Shown: positions 41,751 to 55,583, counted from the stretch's first letter. The stretch is 64,000 nucleotides of DNA from Ramlibacter algicola (GCF_016641735.1 NZ_JAEDAO010000001.1:1240001-1304000), one strand, 5' to 3'. Notes: generated from the sequence alone by a model not told the origin. Numbers and translations are program-made.

Positions 41751-42266
41751 GTGCAGCAGTTCGCATGGAGCCGGGAGCACGCCTTTCCATGGGCGTGGAT
41801 GGACCGCGGCCCATTGCCCGAGGTCCGCGAGGATGCGAGCGAACTCGCGTGGCGCGAGTTCGACGCCTGCTCGGAAGCTGTCGAGGCCCGGGCGCGCGCC
41901 CGCCGCCGCGAGGTGCCGCGGCGCTCGTCGAAGCTGCATCGCGTCACGCTGCAGGTCGACGACGTGATGCAGACGGCCCGGCTCAACGACCGCGTCTGCC
42001 CCGTCCCGGAGGTGTGGGGACGCATCCACCGGATGCTCCGCGGGCTGCGTGCCGCGCAGGATGGCGATCCACCGCCCCCGCCCGTCGACGTGCTCGAATG
42101 GGCGCGCACATCCGAGTTCCTCAAGCGCCTGCGGCTGCGCGAGCAGGTCGAGTGGGCGCGCCGGCATGGCGCGCTGGTCGCGCTCGACGCCTTCCTGCGC
42201 CGGCTGCCCGAGCGCGACTGGCACCACGTCGAGGTCGCGGCCTGGCCGACGCTGCCGCGGCGCTGA
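41751..42266 (+). CDS. Hypothetical protein, 171 residues
   Basis: The family is not recognised. The product is Arg/Trp-rich and cytoplasmic, with FAWSREHAFPWAWMDRG near the start and WARRHGALVALDAFLRRLPERDWHHVEVAAWP near the end. The GTG at 41751 has AAGGGA about ten bases upstream. It is 127 bases after the DUF1839 stop and 31 bases before the pseudouridine synthase, so its operon membership is unclear. Confidence 0.6.
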   Translation: MQQFAWSREHAFPWAWMDRGPLPEVREDASELAWREFDACSEAVEARARARRREVPRRSSKLHRVTLQVDDVMQTARLNDRVCPVPEVWGRIHRMLRGLRAAQDGDPPPPPVDVLEWARTSEFLKRLRLREQVEWARRHGALVALDAFLRRLPERDWHHVEVAAWPTLPRR

Positions 42267-42297
42267 GCTGCGTTTGGCGCTGGTGCAAGATCGCGGC

Positions 42298-42996
42298 GTG
42301 ACCGCGAACCTGCGCCTGCTGCATCTCGACGCCGACCTGGCGGCCATCGACAAGCCGCCCGGTTTGCTCGTGCACCCGAGCGCACTCGACGCGCACGAGG
42401 ACCGCACGGCGCTCGGACTGCTGGAAGGCCAACTGGCCCAGAAGCTGTACCCCCTGCACCGGCTCGACAAGGGCACCAGCGGCGTGCTGCTGTTCGCGCG
42501 ACACGTCGAGGCAGCGCGGCAATGGGGCGCAGCGTTCGAAGGAGGTGAAGTGCGCAAGCGCTACGTCGCGCTGGTGCGCGGCTGGCCGGCGGAGCAGGGT
42601 GTCATCGACCAGCCGCTCGCGCGCGATCCCGAGTTGCCGTCGACCGGCCAGGTCCGGTTGGCGGCGGTCACTCGCTACCTCCGTCTCGCATGCCACGAGT
42701 GGGACTTCAGCGTCGATGGCCGGCACCCGACCAGCCGCTATGCGCTGGTCGAGGCCGAGCCGCTGACCGGCCGCCGCCACCAGATCCGGCGCCACTTCAA
42801 GCACATCGCGCATCCGCTGGTGGGCGACACCACACACGGCAAGGGCGCGCACAACCGCGCCGTCGGGGCGTGGCTGGGCACGCAGCGGCTGTGGCTGCAT
42901 GCCTGCAGCATCGAGCTGCCGGGGACGTTGCGCGTGGAGGCGGGGCCCGGTCCGGAGTGGCGGTCGCTCGGCATCCCCTACGATGGCAGCCCATGA
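42298..42996 (+). CDS. truC: RluA-family pseudouridine synthase (TruC-like)
   Basis: A 232-residue RluA-type enzyme without an S4 domain. The catalytic motif is HRLDKGTSGVLLFAR, with Asp in motif II. RYALVEAEPLTGRRHQIRRHFKHIAHPLVGD matches the TruC subfamily, which makes pseudouridine 65 in certain tRNAs. The start is uncertain (GTG at 42298 chosen; GTG at 42283 possible). The stop codon overlaps the ferredoxin start as ATGA, so the two are translationally coupled. Confidence 0.88.
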   Translation: MTANLRLLHLDADLAAIDKPPGLLVHPSALDAHEDRTALGLLEGQLAQKLYPLHRLDKGTSGVLLFARHVEAARQWGAAFEGGEVRKRYVALVRGWPAEQGVIDQPLARDPELPSTGQVRLAAVTRYLRLACHEWDFSVDGRHPTSRYALVEAEPLTGRRHQIRRHFKHIAHPLVGDTTHGKGAHNRAVGAWLGTQRLWLHACSIELPGTLRVEAGPGPEWRSLGIPYDGSP

Positions 42997-43319
42997 CGAG
43001 CATCACCTTCCTCTCCCCTTCGGGCGCGACGCTGGCCACCGTGCAAGCCAGGAACGGCGAATCGGTGATGCGCGCGGCGCTGCGCGCGGGCATCGAAGGC
43101 ATCGAGGCGGAATGCGGCGGCGCACTGACTTGCGCGACCTGCCATGTCTACGTTCGCGACGACCAGGTGGCGTCGCTGCCGCCGCCGACCGAGGATGAAC
43201 TCGGCATGCTCGATTACGCCGCCGCGGAGCGTCGTCCCGGCAGCCGCCTGAGCTGCCAGTTGGTGGCGGGCGACGACCTGCCCGAGCTCACGGTGCAGGT
43301 GCCGGACACGCAGTACTGA
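42993..43319 (+). CDS. 2Fe-2S adrenodoxin-type ferredoxin
   Basis: A 108-residue vertebrate-type ferredoxin. The cluster ligands are visible in ECGGALTCATCHVYV (three Cys) and SRLSCQLV (fourth Cys), with the C-x5-C-x2-C-x(n)-C spacing of the adrenodoxin group. PPTEDELGMLDYAAAERRPGSR precedes the last ligand. Such ferredoxins feed electrons to P450s or ring-hydroxylating enzymes. No partner oxygenase or reductase is next to it. Confidence 0.94.
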   Translation: MTSITFLSPSGATLATVQARNGESVMRAALRAGIEGIEAECGGALTCATCHVYVRDDQVASLPPPTEDELGMLDYAAAERRPGSRLSCQLVAGDDLPELTVQVPDTQY

Positions 43320-43328
43320 GCGACCTCC

Positions 43329-43354
43329 GTCATTCCCGTGAAGGCGGGAATCCA
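43329..43354. repeat. GTCATTCC-type palindromic repeat, copy 1
   Basis: GTC followed by ATTCCCG-N6-CGGGAAT and CCA. This is a perfect 7-base-pair hairpin of the dispersed GTCATTCCnG(N)GAAGG family common in betaproteobacteria. It lies between convergent ferredoxin and fbp genes. Related copies are at 59742 and 63574. Confidence 0.75.
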
Positions 43355-43393
43355 CCGCTTCCGCCTTTCTTCGTCGACCGATGGAAGCGATCG

Positions 43394-43413
43394 GTCCCCG
43401 CCTCCGCGGGGAC
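43394..43413. terminator. GC-rich hairpin GTCCCCGC-ctcc-GCGGGGAC
   Basis: A perfect 8-base-pair stem with a CTCC loop in the convergent gap before fbp. A further palindrome CCCTCGCGAGGG follows at 43431-43442. No T-run, so it may act as a structural block or mRNA 3' end. Confidence 0.45.
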
Positions 43414-43448
43414 GACGAAGCGGGGGCCCTCCCTCGCGAGGGGACGGA

Positions 43449-44462
43449 TTACTTCCGCGCCTCGAGGTGGTACCGCGTGACGCGCTCCACCTCGTTCCTC
43501 GAGCCCAGCACCACCGCCACGCGCTCGTGCAGCTTCCCCGGCTTCAGGTCGAGGATGCGCTCGCGGCCGTTGGTGGCGGCGCCGCCGGCCTGCTCGACCA
43601 GCCAGGACATGGGGTTGGCTTCGTACATCAGGCGCAGCTTGCCGGGCTTGTCCGGCTCGCGCTTGTCCCAGGGGTACAGGAAGATGCCGCCGCGCGTGAG
43701 GATGCGGTGCACGTCGGCCACCATCGAGGCGACCCAGCGCATGTTGAAGTCCTTGCCGCGCGGGCCGTCCCTGCCGGCCAGGCACTCGTCCACGTAGCGT
43801 TTCACCGGCGCGTCCCAGTGCCGCATGTTGGACATGTTGATCGCGAATTCCTTCGTGTCCTCGGGAATGCGCACCTGCTCCTGCGTGAGCACGAACGAGC
43901 CCTGGTCGGCATCGAGCGTGAACACCGCGACGCCGTCGCCCACGGTGAGCGCCAGCGTGGTCTGCGGGCCGTAGATGCAGTAGCCCGCGGCCACCTGCTT
44001 CGCGCCGGCCTGCAGGAAGTCCTGTTCGCTCACGCCGGGCGAACCTTCGGGCTTCTTCAGCACCGAGAAGATGGTGCCGATGCTCACGTTGACGTCGATG
44101 TTGGACGAGCCGTCCAGCGGATCGAACAGCAGCAGGTACTCGCCCTGCGGATAGCGGTTGGGCACCAGGTAGATGCTGTCCATCTCCTCGCTCGCCATCG
44201 CGGCCAGGTGGCCGCCCCATTCGTTGGCCTCGATCAGCACCTCGTTGGCGATGATGTCCAGCTTCTTCTGGACCTCGCCCTGCACGTTCTCGCTGCCGGC
44301 GGTGCCGAGCACGCCGGCCAGCGCGCCCTTGGTGACGGCGTGGCTGATGCCCTTGCAGGCACGGGCCACCACTTCGAGCAGCAGGCGCAGGTCGCCGGGG
44401 ATGCGGCCGTCGACGCGTTGCTGCTCGACGAGGTAGCGGGTGAGGGAGATCTTGGTGGGCAT
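43449..44462 (-). CDS. fbp: Fructose-1,6-bisphosphatase class 1
   Basis: A 337-residue class I FBPase that converts fructose 1,6-bisphosphate to fructose 6-phosphate in gluconeogenesis. Metal-site motifs are [25 protein letters not shown] and the substrate loop [24 protein letters not shown]. The ATG at 44462 begins [11 protein letters not shown]. It is the last gene of the leftward prfB-pepN-pfp-fbp operon. Confidence 0.96.
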   Translation of the reverse strand: MPTKISLTRYLVEQQRVDGRIPGDLRLLLEVVARACKGISHAVTKGALAGVLGTAGSENVQGEVQKKLDIIANEVLIEANEWGGHLAAMASEEMDSIYLVPNRYPQGEYLLLFDPLDGSSNIDVNVSIGTIFSVLKKPEGSPGVSEQDFLQAGAKQVAAGYCIYGPQTTLALTVGDGVAVFTLDADQGSFVLTQEQVRIPEDTKEFAINMSNMRHWDAPVKRYVDECLAGRDGPRGKDFNMRWVASMVADVHRILTRGGIFLYPWDKREPDKPGKLRLMYEANPMSWLVEQAGGAATNGRERILDLKPGKLHERVAVVLGSRNEVERVTRYHLEARK

Positions 44463-44488
44463 CGAATGCTCGTGGAAACGGGAAGGGG

Positions 44489-45748
44489 TCAGCGCATGTC
44501 GAACGCCGGCAGCTTGCGCGGCACGGGCACGTTCTTCAGCGTGGCATAGACGGGCAGGCCGTTCCTGTACTTCGGCGCGTCCTCGCCCTGGATCAGCGGG
44601 CGCAGGTAGCGTTTGCAGGCTTCGGTGATGCCGAAGCCGTCGGCGGTGATGAACTTGCGCGGCATCGGCTTCTCGACGTTGGCGACCTGGTCGAGCGGGG
44701 CCATGCCGATGCGGTAGCGGTAGGGCGAGTCGCTGGTGCGCTCGATGGTCGGCATCACCGAGTTGTGGCCCTTCAGCGCCAACTTCACCGCGGCGGCGCC
44801 GACTTCGTAGGCCTGCTTGACGTCGGTGGCCGACGCGATGTGGCGCGCGGCGCGCTGCAGGTAGTCGGCGACGGCCCAGTGGAACTTGTAGCCGAGCGCG
44901 TCCTTCACCATGCCCGCGACGACGGGCGCGGCGCCGCCCAGCTGAGCATGGCCGAAGGCGTCCTTCGTGCCTTGCTCCGCCAGGAAGGTGCCGTCGGCGT
45001 TGTGGCAGCCCTCGGAGACGACGACGGTGCAGAAGCCATGTTTCTTCACCAGCGCTTCGACGCGCGCGGTGAACTTCTTCTGGTCGAACTCGACTTCGGG
45101 GAAGAGGATGACGACCGGGATGCCTTCGTCCTCGACGAGGCCGCCGGCCGCCGCGATCCAGCCGGCGTGGCGGCCCATCACCTCCATGACGAACACCTTG
45201 GTGGAGGTCTTGGCCATCGAGCGCACGTCGAACGACGCTTCCAGCGCGGACACGGCGACGTATTTGGCGACGGAGCCGAAGCCCGGGCAGCAGTCGGTGA
45301 TCGGCAGGTCGTTGTCCACCGTCTTGGGCACGTGGATGGCCTGCAGCGGATAGCCCATGGTGGCCGACAGCTGGCTCACCTTGAAGCAGGTGTCGGCCGA
45401 ATCGCCGCCGCCGTTGTAGAAGAAGTAGCCGATGTCGTGCGCTCGGAACACCTCGATCAGCCGCTCGTACTCGCGCCGGTTCGCTTCCAGCGACTTGAGC
45501 TTGTAGCGGCAGGACCCGAACGCGCCGGAGGGCGTCGATCGCAGCATGGCGATGGCGGACGCGCTCTCCTTGCCGGTGTCGATCAGGTCCTCGGCGAGGG
45601 CGCCGAGGATGCCGTTGCGGCCCGCGTAGACCTTGCCGATACGGTCCTTGTTCGCGCGTGCGGTCTCGATCACGCCGCACGCGCTGGCGTTGATGACGGC
45701 GGTGACGCCGCCGGACTGGGCGTAGAAAGCGTTGCGTTTCGCCGCCAT
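44489..45748 (-). CDS. pfp: Pyrophosphate-dependent 6-phosphofructokinase
   Basis: A 419-residue phosphofructokinase. The active-site motif PKTVDNDLP has Lys where ATP enzymes have Gly, and GGGDSADT replaces the ATP-type GGDGS. Both mark PPi dependence. It also has [14 protein letters not shown]. The enzyme is reversible, so with the adjacent FBPase it can work in both glycolysis and gluconeogenesis. The ATG at 45748 is 11 bases from the pepN stop. Confidence 0.93.
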   Translation of the reverse strand: MAAKRNAFYAQSGGVTAVINASACGVIETARANKDRIGKVYAGRNGILGALAEDLIDTGKESASAIAMLRSTPSGAFGSCRYKLKSLEANRREYERLIEVFRAHDIGYFFYNGGGDSADTCFKVSQLSATMGYPLQAIHVPKTVDNDLPITDCCPGFGSVAKYVAVSALEASFDVRSMAKTSTKVFVMEVMGRHAGWIAAAGGLVEDEGIPVVILFPEVEFDQKKFTARVEALVKKHGFCTVVVSEGCHNADGTFLAEQGTKDAFGHAQLGGAAPVVAGMVKDALGYKFHWAVADYLQRAARHIASATDVKQAYEVGAAAVKLALKGHNSVMPTIERTSDSPYRYRIGMAPLDQVANVEKPMPRKFITADGFGITEACKRYLRPLIQGEDAPKYRNGLPVYATLKNVPVPRKLPAFDMR

Positions 45749-45759
45749 TGCCCCGCCCC

Positions 45760-48399
45760 TCAGTCGGCCAGGGCGCGCGTCACGACTTCCCGCACGTCGT
45801 TGGACAGGTCCGGCTTGGCCGCGACGCGCGCGATGGCTTCGCGCGCGGCGCTGCGCATCGGCTCGGCCAGCTTGCGCCAGCGGTCCATCGCGCGCGCGAG
45901 GCGGGCCGCGACCTGTGGGTTGACGCCGTCGAGCTCCAGGACGCGGTCGCCCCAGAACACGTAGCCGGCGGCATCCGCGCGGTGGAACGCACCCGGGTTC
46001 GCGCTGCAGTAGCTGAAGATCAGGCTGCGGGCGCGGTTCGGGTTGCGCAGGTTGAAGTCGGGGTGCTGCATCAGCGAACGCACGACCGGCAGCACGTTGC
46101 CGCCGCGGTCGGGCGCGCCGGCCTGCAGCGCGAACCACTTGTCCAGCACCAGGGCCTCGCCGCGGAACATGCCGTGGAACCTGTCCAGCGCCGGGCGCGA
46201 CAGCTCGTGGCCGCTGACCACCAGCGCGGACAGCGCGTTGAAGCGGTCCGTCATGTTCGACGCGTCCTTGAAGCGCTGGTAGGCCTTGCCCGGCCACACC
46301 GTGTCGCCGCTCGAACGCGCCGCGATGCACAAGTGCGTGAGCGCCAGGCCGGCGAGCGCGCGGCGGCCGGCGGACACGTGGTCCGGACGGTAGGCGCCGT
46401 TCTCCTTGTGCTCTTCGTAGGCCCAGGCCCAGTCCCCGGCCAGCGCGCTGGCGAGCTGCTCGCGCAGCGACTCGCGCACGGCGTGCACGCGCTGCGGGTC
46501 GACTTCGTCCAGCTGCTCGGAGACATAAGTCTCGGCAGGCAGCGTGAGCACCAGCTCCTTGAACGCCGCGTCCAGCTTCGGGTGGCGCAGGATGCTGCGC
46601 ATCGCCTGCAGGTACGCGTCGTCGAGCGTGATCGCGCCGCTGCCGCGGATGGCGTCCAGCATGCGGCGCACGCCCAGGCGCTGGGCCGCTTCCCACCGGT
46701 TGAACGGGTCGGTGTCGTGCTCCAGCAGCGCCAGCAGTTGCGCATCGGTCGCATCCCACTCCAGCACCACCGGCGCGGAGAAGCCGCGCAGCAGCGATGG
46801 CACCGGTTCCGACGCCAGGCCGTCGACGCGGATGGTCTCGGTGGCCTGGGTCATCACCTGCATGCCGCCGGCGACCTCGCGGCCGTCGGCGCCGACCAGG
46901 CCCCAGGCGACCGGGATCACGAACGGTTCCTTCGCCGCCTGGCCCGGCGTGGGCGGGCAGGACTGCGACAGCGTGATCTCGTACGTGCCGTTCTCGAAGC
47001 GAGTCGTGGCCTTCACGCGCGGCGTGCCGGCCTGGCTGTACCAGCGCTTGAACTGCTCGAGGTTGTTGGCCAGATGGCTGCCCGGGTTGGCGTCGGCGAT
47101 CGCCTGCGCGAAGTCGTCGCAGGTCACGGCCTGGCCGTCGTGGCGCTGGAAGTACTGCGCCAGGCCCTTCTCGAAGCCTTCGCGGCCGACCAGGGTCTGC
47201 TGCATGCGCACGACCTCGGCACCCTTCTCGTAGACGGTGACCGTGTAGAAGTTGTTGATCTCCAGGTACTGCTCGGGGCGCACCGGGTGCGCCATCGGGC
47301 CCGCGTCCTCGGGGAACTGCGCGGTGCGCAGCACGCGCACGTCCTCGATGCGCTTGACGGCGCGCGCGCTGGCCTCGCCGGCCAGGTCCTGGCTGAACTC
47401 CTGGTCGCGGAAGACGGTGAGGCCTTCCTTCAGCGACAGCTGGAACCAGTCGCGGCAGGTGACGCGGTTGCCCGACCAGTTGTGGAAGTACTCGTGGCCG
47501 ACGACGGACTCGATGTTCATGAAGTCGGTGTCGGTGGCCGTGGCCTGCGAGGCGAGAACGTACTTCGTGTTGAAGATGTTCAGGCCCTTGTTCTCCATCG
47601 CGCCCATGTTGAAGTCGCTGGTGGCGACGATCATGAAGCGCTCCAGGTCCAGCGGCAGGCCGAAGCGCGCCTCGTCCCAGGCGACGGATGCGATCAGCGA
47701 GTTCATCGCGTGCTCGGTCTTGTCCAGGTCGCCGGCGCGCACGTACACCTGCAGCAGGTGGTCGTTGCCCGAGCGCGAGGTGATCTTCTGCTCGCGGCAC
47801 ACCAGCTGGCCCGCGACCAGCGCGAACAGGTAGCTGGGCTTGCGGTGCGGGTCGACCCACTTGGCGAAGTGGCGGCCGTCGTCCAGGTCGCCCTGGTCCA
47901 CCAGGTTGCCGTTGGACAGCAGCACCGGGTACTTCTGCTTGTCGGCGCGCAGCGTCACCGTGTAGCTGGCCATCACGTCCGGACGGTCCAGGAAATAGGT
48001 GATGCGGCGGAAGCCCTCGGCCTCGCACTGGGTGAAGAACGAGTCGTTGCTGGTGTACAGGCCCATCAGCTTGCTGTTCTTCGCCGGCGCGCAGGTGGTG
48101 AAGATCTCCAGGTCGAAGGGTGCGTCGCCCTCCGGCAGGTTCTCCAGCACCAGGCGGTCGCCTTCCATCTTGAAGGAGGTGCCCTGGCCATTGACCAGCA
48201 CGCGCGCGAGGTTCAGCTCGTCGCCATCCAGCTTGAGCGGTTGCGGCGCGACCTGCGGGTTGCGGCGCACCTTCATCTTGTTCAGGACGCGGGTCTTGGC
48301 CGGGTCCAGGTCGAAGCAGAGATCGACGGTGTCGATCCAGTAGGCCGGCGGCTGGTAATCCGCGCGGTAGATGACGGCGTTCTGGCCTTCTCTCAACAT
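45760..48399 (-). CDS. pepN: Aminopeptidase N
   Basis: An 879-residue M1 zinc aminopeptidase that releases N-terminal residues from peptides in the cytoplasm. The exopeptidase motif GAMEN is at 266-270 and the zinc motif HEYFH is at 302-306 with E325 as third ligand. N-terminal and Ig-like domains are complete, and length matches E. coli PepN (870). The ATG at 48399 is 10 bases after the prfB stop. Confidence 0.96.
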   Translation of the reverse strand: MLREGQNAVIYRADYQPPAYWIDTVDLCFDLDPAKTRVLNKMKVRRNPQVAPQPLKLDGDELNLARVLVNGQGTSFKMEGDRLVLENLPEGDAPFDLEIFTTCAPAKNSKLMGLYTSNDSFFTQCEAEGFRRITYFLDRPDVMASYTVTLRADKQKYPVLLSNGNLVDQGDLDDGRHFAKWVDPHRKPSYLFALVAGQLVCREQKITSRSGNDHLLQVYVRAGDLDKTEHAMNSLIASVAWDEARFGLPLDLERFMIVATSDFNMGAMENKGLNIFNTKYVLASQATATDTDFMNIESVVGHEYFHNWSGNRVTCRDWFQLSLKEGLTVFRDQEFSQDLAGEASARAVKRIEDVRVLRTAQFPEDAGPMAHPVRPEQYLEINNFYTVTVYEKGAEVVRMQQTLVGREGFEKGLAQYFQRHDGQAVTCDDFAQAIADANPGSHLANNLEQFKRWYSQAGTPRVKATTRFENGTYEITLSQSCPPTPGQAAKEPFVIPVAWGLVGADGREVAGGMQVMTQATETIRVDGLASEPVPSLLRGFSAPVVLEWDATDAQLLALLEHDTDPFNRWEAAQRLGVRRMLDAIRGSGAITLDDAYLQAMRSILRHPKLDAAFKELVLTLPAETYVSEQLDEVDPQRVHAVRESLREQLASALAGDWAWAYEEHKENGAYRPDHVSAGRRALAGLALTHLCIAARSSGDTVWPGKAYQRFKDASNMTDRFNALSALVVSGHELSRPALDRFHGMFRGEALVLDKWFALQAGAPDRGGNVLPVVRSLMQHPDFNLRNPNRARSLIFSYCSANPGAFHRADAAGYVFWGDRVLELDGVNPQVAARLARAMDRWRKLAEPMRSAAREAIARVAAKPDLSNDVREVVTRALAD

Positions 48400-48409
48400 G
48401 GTGGTCTCC

Positions 48410-49514
48410 TCAGACGCCTTGCTTCAGCGAGGCTTCGATGAAAGCGTCGAGGTCGCCGTCCAGCACCTTCTGGGTGTTGGAGATCTCGACGTTGGTACGC
48501 AGGTCCTTGATGCGGCTCTGGTCCAGCACGTAGCTGCGGATCTGGTGGCCCCAGCCGACGTCGGTCTTGGTCGCTTCCAGCTTCTGCTGCTCTTCCATGC
48601 GCTTGCGCATTTCGAAGTCGTACAGGCGCGAGCGCAGGCGGCGCCACGCGACGTCCCGGTTCGAGTGCTGGCTGCGGCTGTCCTGGCACTGCACCACGAT
48701 GCCGGTCGGGATGTGCGTCAGGCGCACCGCCGAATCTGTCTTGTTGATGTGCTGGCCGCCGGCGCCGGATGCGCGGTAGGTGTCGGTGCGCACGTCGGCC
48801 GGGTTGATGTCGATCTCGATCGAGTCGTCGATCTCCGGGTAGACGAACACGCTGGCGAAGCTGGTGTGGCGCCCGCCGGACGAGTCGAACGGCGACTTGC
48901 GCACCAGGCGGTGCACGCCGGTCTCGGTGCGCAGCAGGCCGAAGGCGTACTCGCCCTCGATCTTGATCGTGGCGCCCTTGATGCCCGCGGTGTCGCCGGG
49001 CGTCTCGTCCTCGACGGTGGCCTTGAAGCCCTTGCGCTCGGCGTACTTCAGGTACTGGCGCATCAGCATGCTGGCCCAGTCGCACGCTTCCGTGCCGCCG
49101 GCCCCGGCCTGCAGGTCCAGGAAGCAGTTGTTGGGGTCCGCCGGCTGGTTGAACATTCGGCGGAACTCGAGGCCCTCGACGATCTTCGTGAGCTTGGCGC
49201 CCTCGGCCTCGATGGTCTGCAGGCCGGCTTCGTCGCCGTCCTCCTTGCTCATCTCGTAGAGCTCGAGGTTGTCCGACAGCTCGCGGTCGAGGTCGCGCAG
49301 CACGAGGACGATGTCGTCCAGCTGCTTCTTTTCCCGGCCCAGTTCCTGGGCCTTCTTCGGGTCGTTCCAGACCGCCGGGTCTTCGAGCGCGGCGGTGACG
49401 GTCCTCAGACGCTCCGACTTGGCATCGAAGTCAAAGATACCTCCGGAGATCCACGGCCCGCCGCTGCAGGTCGGTCAGCTGGGTGCCGATGGCGTTGATG
49501 CGTTCTGCGTCCAT
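48410..49514 (-). CDS. prfB: Peptide chain release factor 2, with programmed +1 frameshift
   Basis: A 367-residue RF2 that ends translation at UGA and UAA. The 27-codon first frame (49514-49434) begins [12 protein letters not shown] and stops at an in-frame TGA (49433-49431). A +1 shift at CTT-T-GAC joins the second frame (49432-48410). Motifs in order: [11 protein letters not shown], the codon-recognition SPF (RKSPFDSS) and peptidyl-hydrolysis GGQ ([11 protein letters not shown]). The TGA-mediated feedback is known from E. coli prfB and lowers RF2 when it is abundant. It is the first gene of the operon with pepN, pfp and fbp. Confidence 0.96.
49430..49448 (-). promoter_or_regulatory. Programmed +1 frameshift site in prfB
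   Basis: On the coding strand the site reads CTCCGGAGGTATCTTTGAC. The internal Shine-Dalgarno CGGAGG is three bases before the slippery CTT, followed by the TGA C stop context. It matches the classical RF2 recoding signal. Confidence 0.95.
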
Positions 49515-49588
49515 GGTTTCTTTCTTTCGGGAAACCGGTGATTTTCGCATGGCGCGCGTCCCGCGCTGCTAGAGGCGGAGTCTTGGTT

Positions 49589-50713
49589 TTACCGCGGCAG
49601 CGGGAGGCGCACTCGGAATTCGGCGCCTTGTCCCGGCGTGCTGCGCAGTTCGATCCGGCCGCCGTGGGCCTGGACGATCTGGCGGCTGATGAACAGGCCG
49701 AGGCCGAGGCCGGCGACCTGGCCGGCGGCGTCGCCGCGCTCGAACTGTTCGAAGATGCGCTCCTGCTCGGGCGGCGAGATGCCCGGGCCCTGGTCGCGCA
49801 CGGCCAGCACCGCGTGCTCGCCCTCGGTCCACAGCCGCACCTGCACGGGCTTGGCCTCGCCGTAACGGACGGCGTTCGTGAGCAGGTTGGTCAGCACCTG
49901 CTGCAGGCGCTGGGCGTCGCCGAAGAGGGGCAGGGTGTCGGGCGCCTGCAGTGCCAGCGGGGTGCCGGCCGCACGCGCCGGCTCCTGCATGGAATCGACC
50001 GTGTGGCGCGCGACGTGGGCCAGGTCCATCGGTTCCAGCTTCACCGTGAGCTTGCCGGTGCGCACGCGGGTGGCGTCCAGCATGTCGTCGAGCAGGCGGA
50101 TCATGCTCTGGATCTGCTGCTGGTCGCGGCCCGCCATCTGCGCGAAGCCCGCCACGTCGGGGAGCTTGCCGGCTTCGGCCATCCGGCTGCGCAGCTGCGC
50201 TTGCAGGTACAGCGTGTTCAGCGGGTTGCGCAGTTCGTGCGACACCATGGACAGGAAGTCGTCGCGCATGCGCACTGCCCGCTCGAGGTCGGCCTGCATG
50301 TGCAGCAGGCGCTGCCGCTGGCGGAACAGGTCCACGAACACGGAGACCTTGCTGCGCACCATCTGCGGCTCGAGCGGCTTGTGCAGGAAATCGACCGCGC
50401 CGGTGTCGTAGCCGCGGAAGGCGTAGTTCAGTTCGCGGCCCGCGGCGCTGACGAAGACGATCGGGATGTGGCGCGTGCGCTCGGTGCCGCGCATCAGTTC
50501 GGCCAGTTCGAAGCCGTCCATGCCGGGCATCTGCACGTCGAGGATGGCGACGGCGAAGTCGTGGTCCAGCATCAGCGCGAGTGCCTCCTCGCCGCTGGTG
50601 GCGCACAGCACCGTGCGGCCGGGCGCGCGCACCAGCGCCTGCAGCGCGGTGAGGTTCTCCTGCAGGTCGTCGACCAGCAGGACCTTGGCGTCGGTCGTGT
50701 CTTGGAGGCTCAT
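49589..50713 (-). CDS. Response regulator-histidine kinase fusion
   Basis: A 374-residue soluble protein with a receiver domain (about 10-125; D59-like in VAILDVQMPGMDG), HisKA domain (about 148-215; SMVSHELRNPLNTLYL) and HATPase domain (about 260-370; NLLTNAVRYG, DQGPGIS, GLGLGLFIS). It has no membrane segment. This REC-kinase order is common for proteins that receive signal from a partner hybrid kinase. The ATG overlaps the CheB stop as ATGA. It is the last gene of the operon. Confidence 0.93.
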   Translation of the reverse strand: MSLQDTTDAKVLLVDDLQENLTALQALVRAPGRTVLCATSGEEALALMLDHDFAVAILDVQMPGMDGFELAELMRGTERTRHIPIVFVSAAGRELNYAFRGYDTGAVDFLHKPLEPQMVRSKVSVFVDLFRQRQRLLHMQADLERAVRMRDDFLSMVSHELRNPLNTLYLQAQLRSRMAEAGKLPDVAGFAQMAGRDQQQIQSMIRLLDDMLDATRVRTGKLTVKLEPMDLAHVARHTVDSMQEPARAAGTPLALQAPDTLPLFGDAQRLQQVLTNLLTNAVRYGEAKPVQVRLWTEGEHAVLAVRDQGPGISPPEQERIFEQFERGDAAGQVAGLGLGLFISRQIVQAHGGRIELRSTPGQGAEFRVRLPLPR

Positions 50714-51306
50714 GGATGCATCAGTTGGTGCAGCAGCGTGCGGATGTCGGCGAGCGGCAGCACGAAGTCGGGCCGGGCCGCAGCCAGGGCCGCTTGCGGC
50801 ATCGTCGCATGGGAAGCGTCGTGCGGGTCCTGCACGACGGTCATGCCACCGGCGGCGCCGATGGCACGCAGGCCGGCGGCGCCGTCGTGGTTGGCGCCGG
50901 TCAGCACGATGCCGGCCAGGCGCGGGCCCAGCGCATGGGCCGCCGATTCGAACAGGACGTCGATCGAGGGCCGCGACCAGTGGACCGGCGAGTCCATGCT
51001 GAGGCCGAAGGTGCCGTCCGGTTCCACCAGCAGGTGGTAGCCGGGCGGGGCGATGTGGACCATGCCCTTGTGGAGGGGCGCACCGGCGCGCGCTTCGCGC
51101 GCCAGCAACCCCATGCGGCTGCCGAAGATGTCGGGCAGCAGGCTGTCGTGGTCCGCCGGCAGGTGCAGCACCACGACCAGCGGCACGCGCAGCGCCGGGT
51201 CGATGCCGGCGAGCAACTGCAGCAAGGCGTCGAGCCCGCCGGCCGATGCCCCGACCAGCACGGCGTCGATGTCGGTGCGAAGGCGCGCAGGCAGCGAGGT
51301 CCTCAC
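50710..51306 (-). CDS. cheB: CheB-type methylesterase (catalytic domain only)
   Basis: A 198-residue CheB methylesterase domain without the receiver domain of classical CheB. The catalytic Ser is in VLVGASAGG, His in VVLHLPADH, and Asp in GIVLTGANHDGAAG. It should remove methyl groups from chemoreceptor-like proteins, or deamidate, but no receptor is in the window. GTG start overlaps the CheR stop (GTGA) and its own stop overlaps the next start (ATGA). Confidence 0.93.
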   Translation of the reverse strand: MRTSLPARLRTDIDAVLVGASAGGLDALLQLLAGIDPALRVPLVVVLHLPADHDSLLPDIFGSRMGLLAREARAGAPLHKGMVHIAPPGYHLLVEPDGTFGLSMDSPVHWSRPSIDVLFESAAHALGPRLAGIVLTGANHDGAAGLRAIGAAGGMTVVQDPHDASHATMPQAALAAARPDFVLPLADIRTLLHQLMHP

Positions 51307-52136
51307 GTGGTGCCTCCCACCTTGCGGTAGAGGCGCTCGCGCTGCGCGACGGCTTCGAAGCCGCGGGCGTGCGACGAGAACTCCAGCGTCTCCTTGCTGC
51401 CCAGGCCCAGGAAGCCGCGGTGCACCAGCGACTCGCGGAACAGGCCGAGCGCGCGGTCCTGCAGCGGGCGGTTGAAGTAGATCAGCACGTTGCGGCAGGA
51501 GACGAATTGCGTCTCGGCGAACACGCTGTCGGTGGCCAGGCTGTGGTCGGCGAAGGTGATGCGCTGGCGCAGCTCGCGCTGGAAGATCGCGCGGTCGTAG
51601 CCGGCCGTGTAGTACGCGGCCAGGCCTTCGCGGCCGCCGGCGCGCTGGTAGTTGGCCGTGTAGCCCTTCATCGCGTCGAGCGGGAACACGCCCTGGCGGG
51701 CGCGCTCCAGCGAGCGCGGGTTGATGTCGGTGGCATAGAGCAGCGTGCGCTCGAGCAGCCCCTCCTCGTGCAGCAGGATCGCGAGCGAGTACGCCTCCTC
51801 GCCCGTGCTGCAGCCGGCGACCCACACCTTCAGCGAGGGGTAGGTACGCAGGATCGGCACGACGTGTTCTCGCACGGCGAGGTAGTAGTCCGGGTCGCGG
51901 AACATCTCGCTGACCGGCACCGTCAGGTACTGCAGGAGCTCCGTGAACGCCGACTCGTCGTGCAGCACCTTCTCCTGCAGCGCCGAGACCGTCGGCTGGT
52001 CCATGCGCTCGCAGGCGTGCAGCACGCGCCGGCGCAGCGAGGCCCGCGAGTAGTCGCGGAAGTCGTGGGCGTAGCGCAGGTACAGCGCTTCCACCAGCAG
52101 GCGGATCTCGATGTCCGCGACGTCGCCCCGGACCAC
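51303..52136 (-). CDS. cheR: CheR-type methyltransferase
   Basis: A 277-residue SAM-dependent protein-glutamate methyltransferase. A small helical N-terminal domain (about 5-75) precedes the SAM domain with VWVAGCSTGEEAYSLAI, YATDINPRSLERARQG and CRNVLIYF. It has no tetratricopeptide tail. The GTG start directly follows the TGA of the hybrid kinase gene, with no intergenic base. With CheB-like partner and kinases it probably forms a non-flagellar sensory pathway. Confidence 0.95.
   Translation of the reverse strand: MVRGDVADIEIRLLVEALYLRYAHDFRDYSRASLRRRVLHACERMDQPTVSALQEKVLHDESAFTELLQYLTVPVSEMFRDPDYYLAVREHVVPILRTYPSLKVWVAGCSTGEEAYSLAILLHEEGLLERTLLYATDINPRSLERARQGVFPLDAMKGYTANYQRAGGREGLAAYYTAGYDRAIFQRELRQRITFADHSLATDSVFAETQFVSCRNVLIYFNRPLQDRALGLFRESLVHRGFLGLGSKETLEFSSHARGFEAVAQRERLYRKVGGTT

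Positions 52137-55583
<3,447 letters not shown>

Noticed and set aside
44489..48028. A continuous 1179-codon frame that seems to fuse pepN sequence to pfp
   Set aside because: Only the last 419 codons are real (pfp). The upstream part is pepN read in the wrong frame.
45748..48441. An 897-codon open frame on the plus strand opposite pepN
   Set aside because: PepN has the full set of M1 motifs on the other strand. The antisense frame is compositionally biased and has no family match.
48410..49514. prfB as a pseudogene because of the in-frame TGA
   Set aside because: The CGGAGG...CTTTGAC context is the standard programmed frameshift of RF2, and the rest of the protein is intact.
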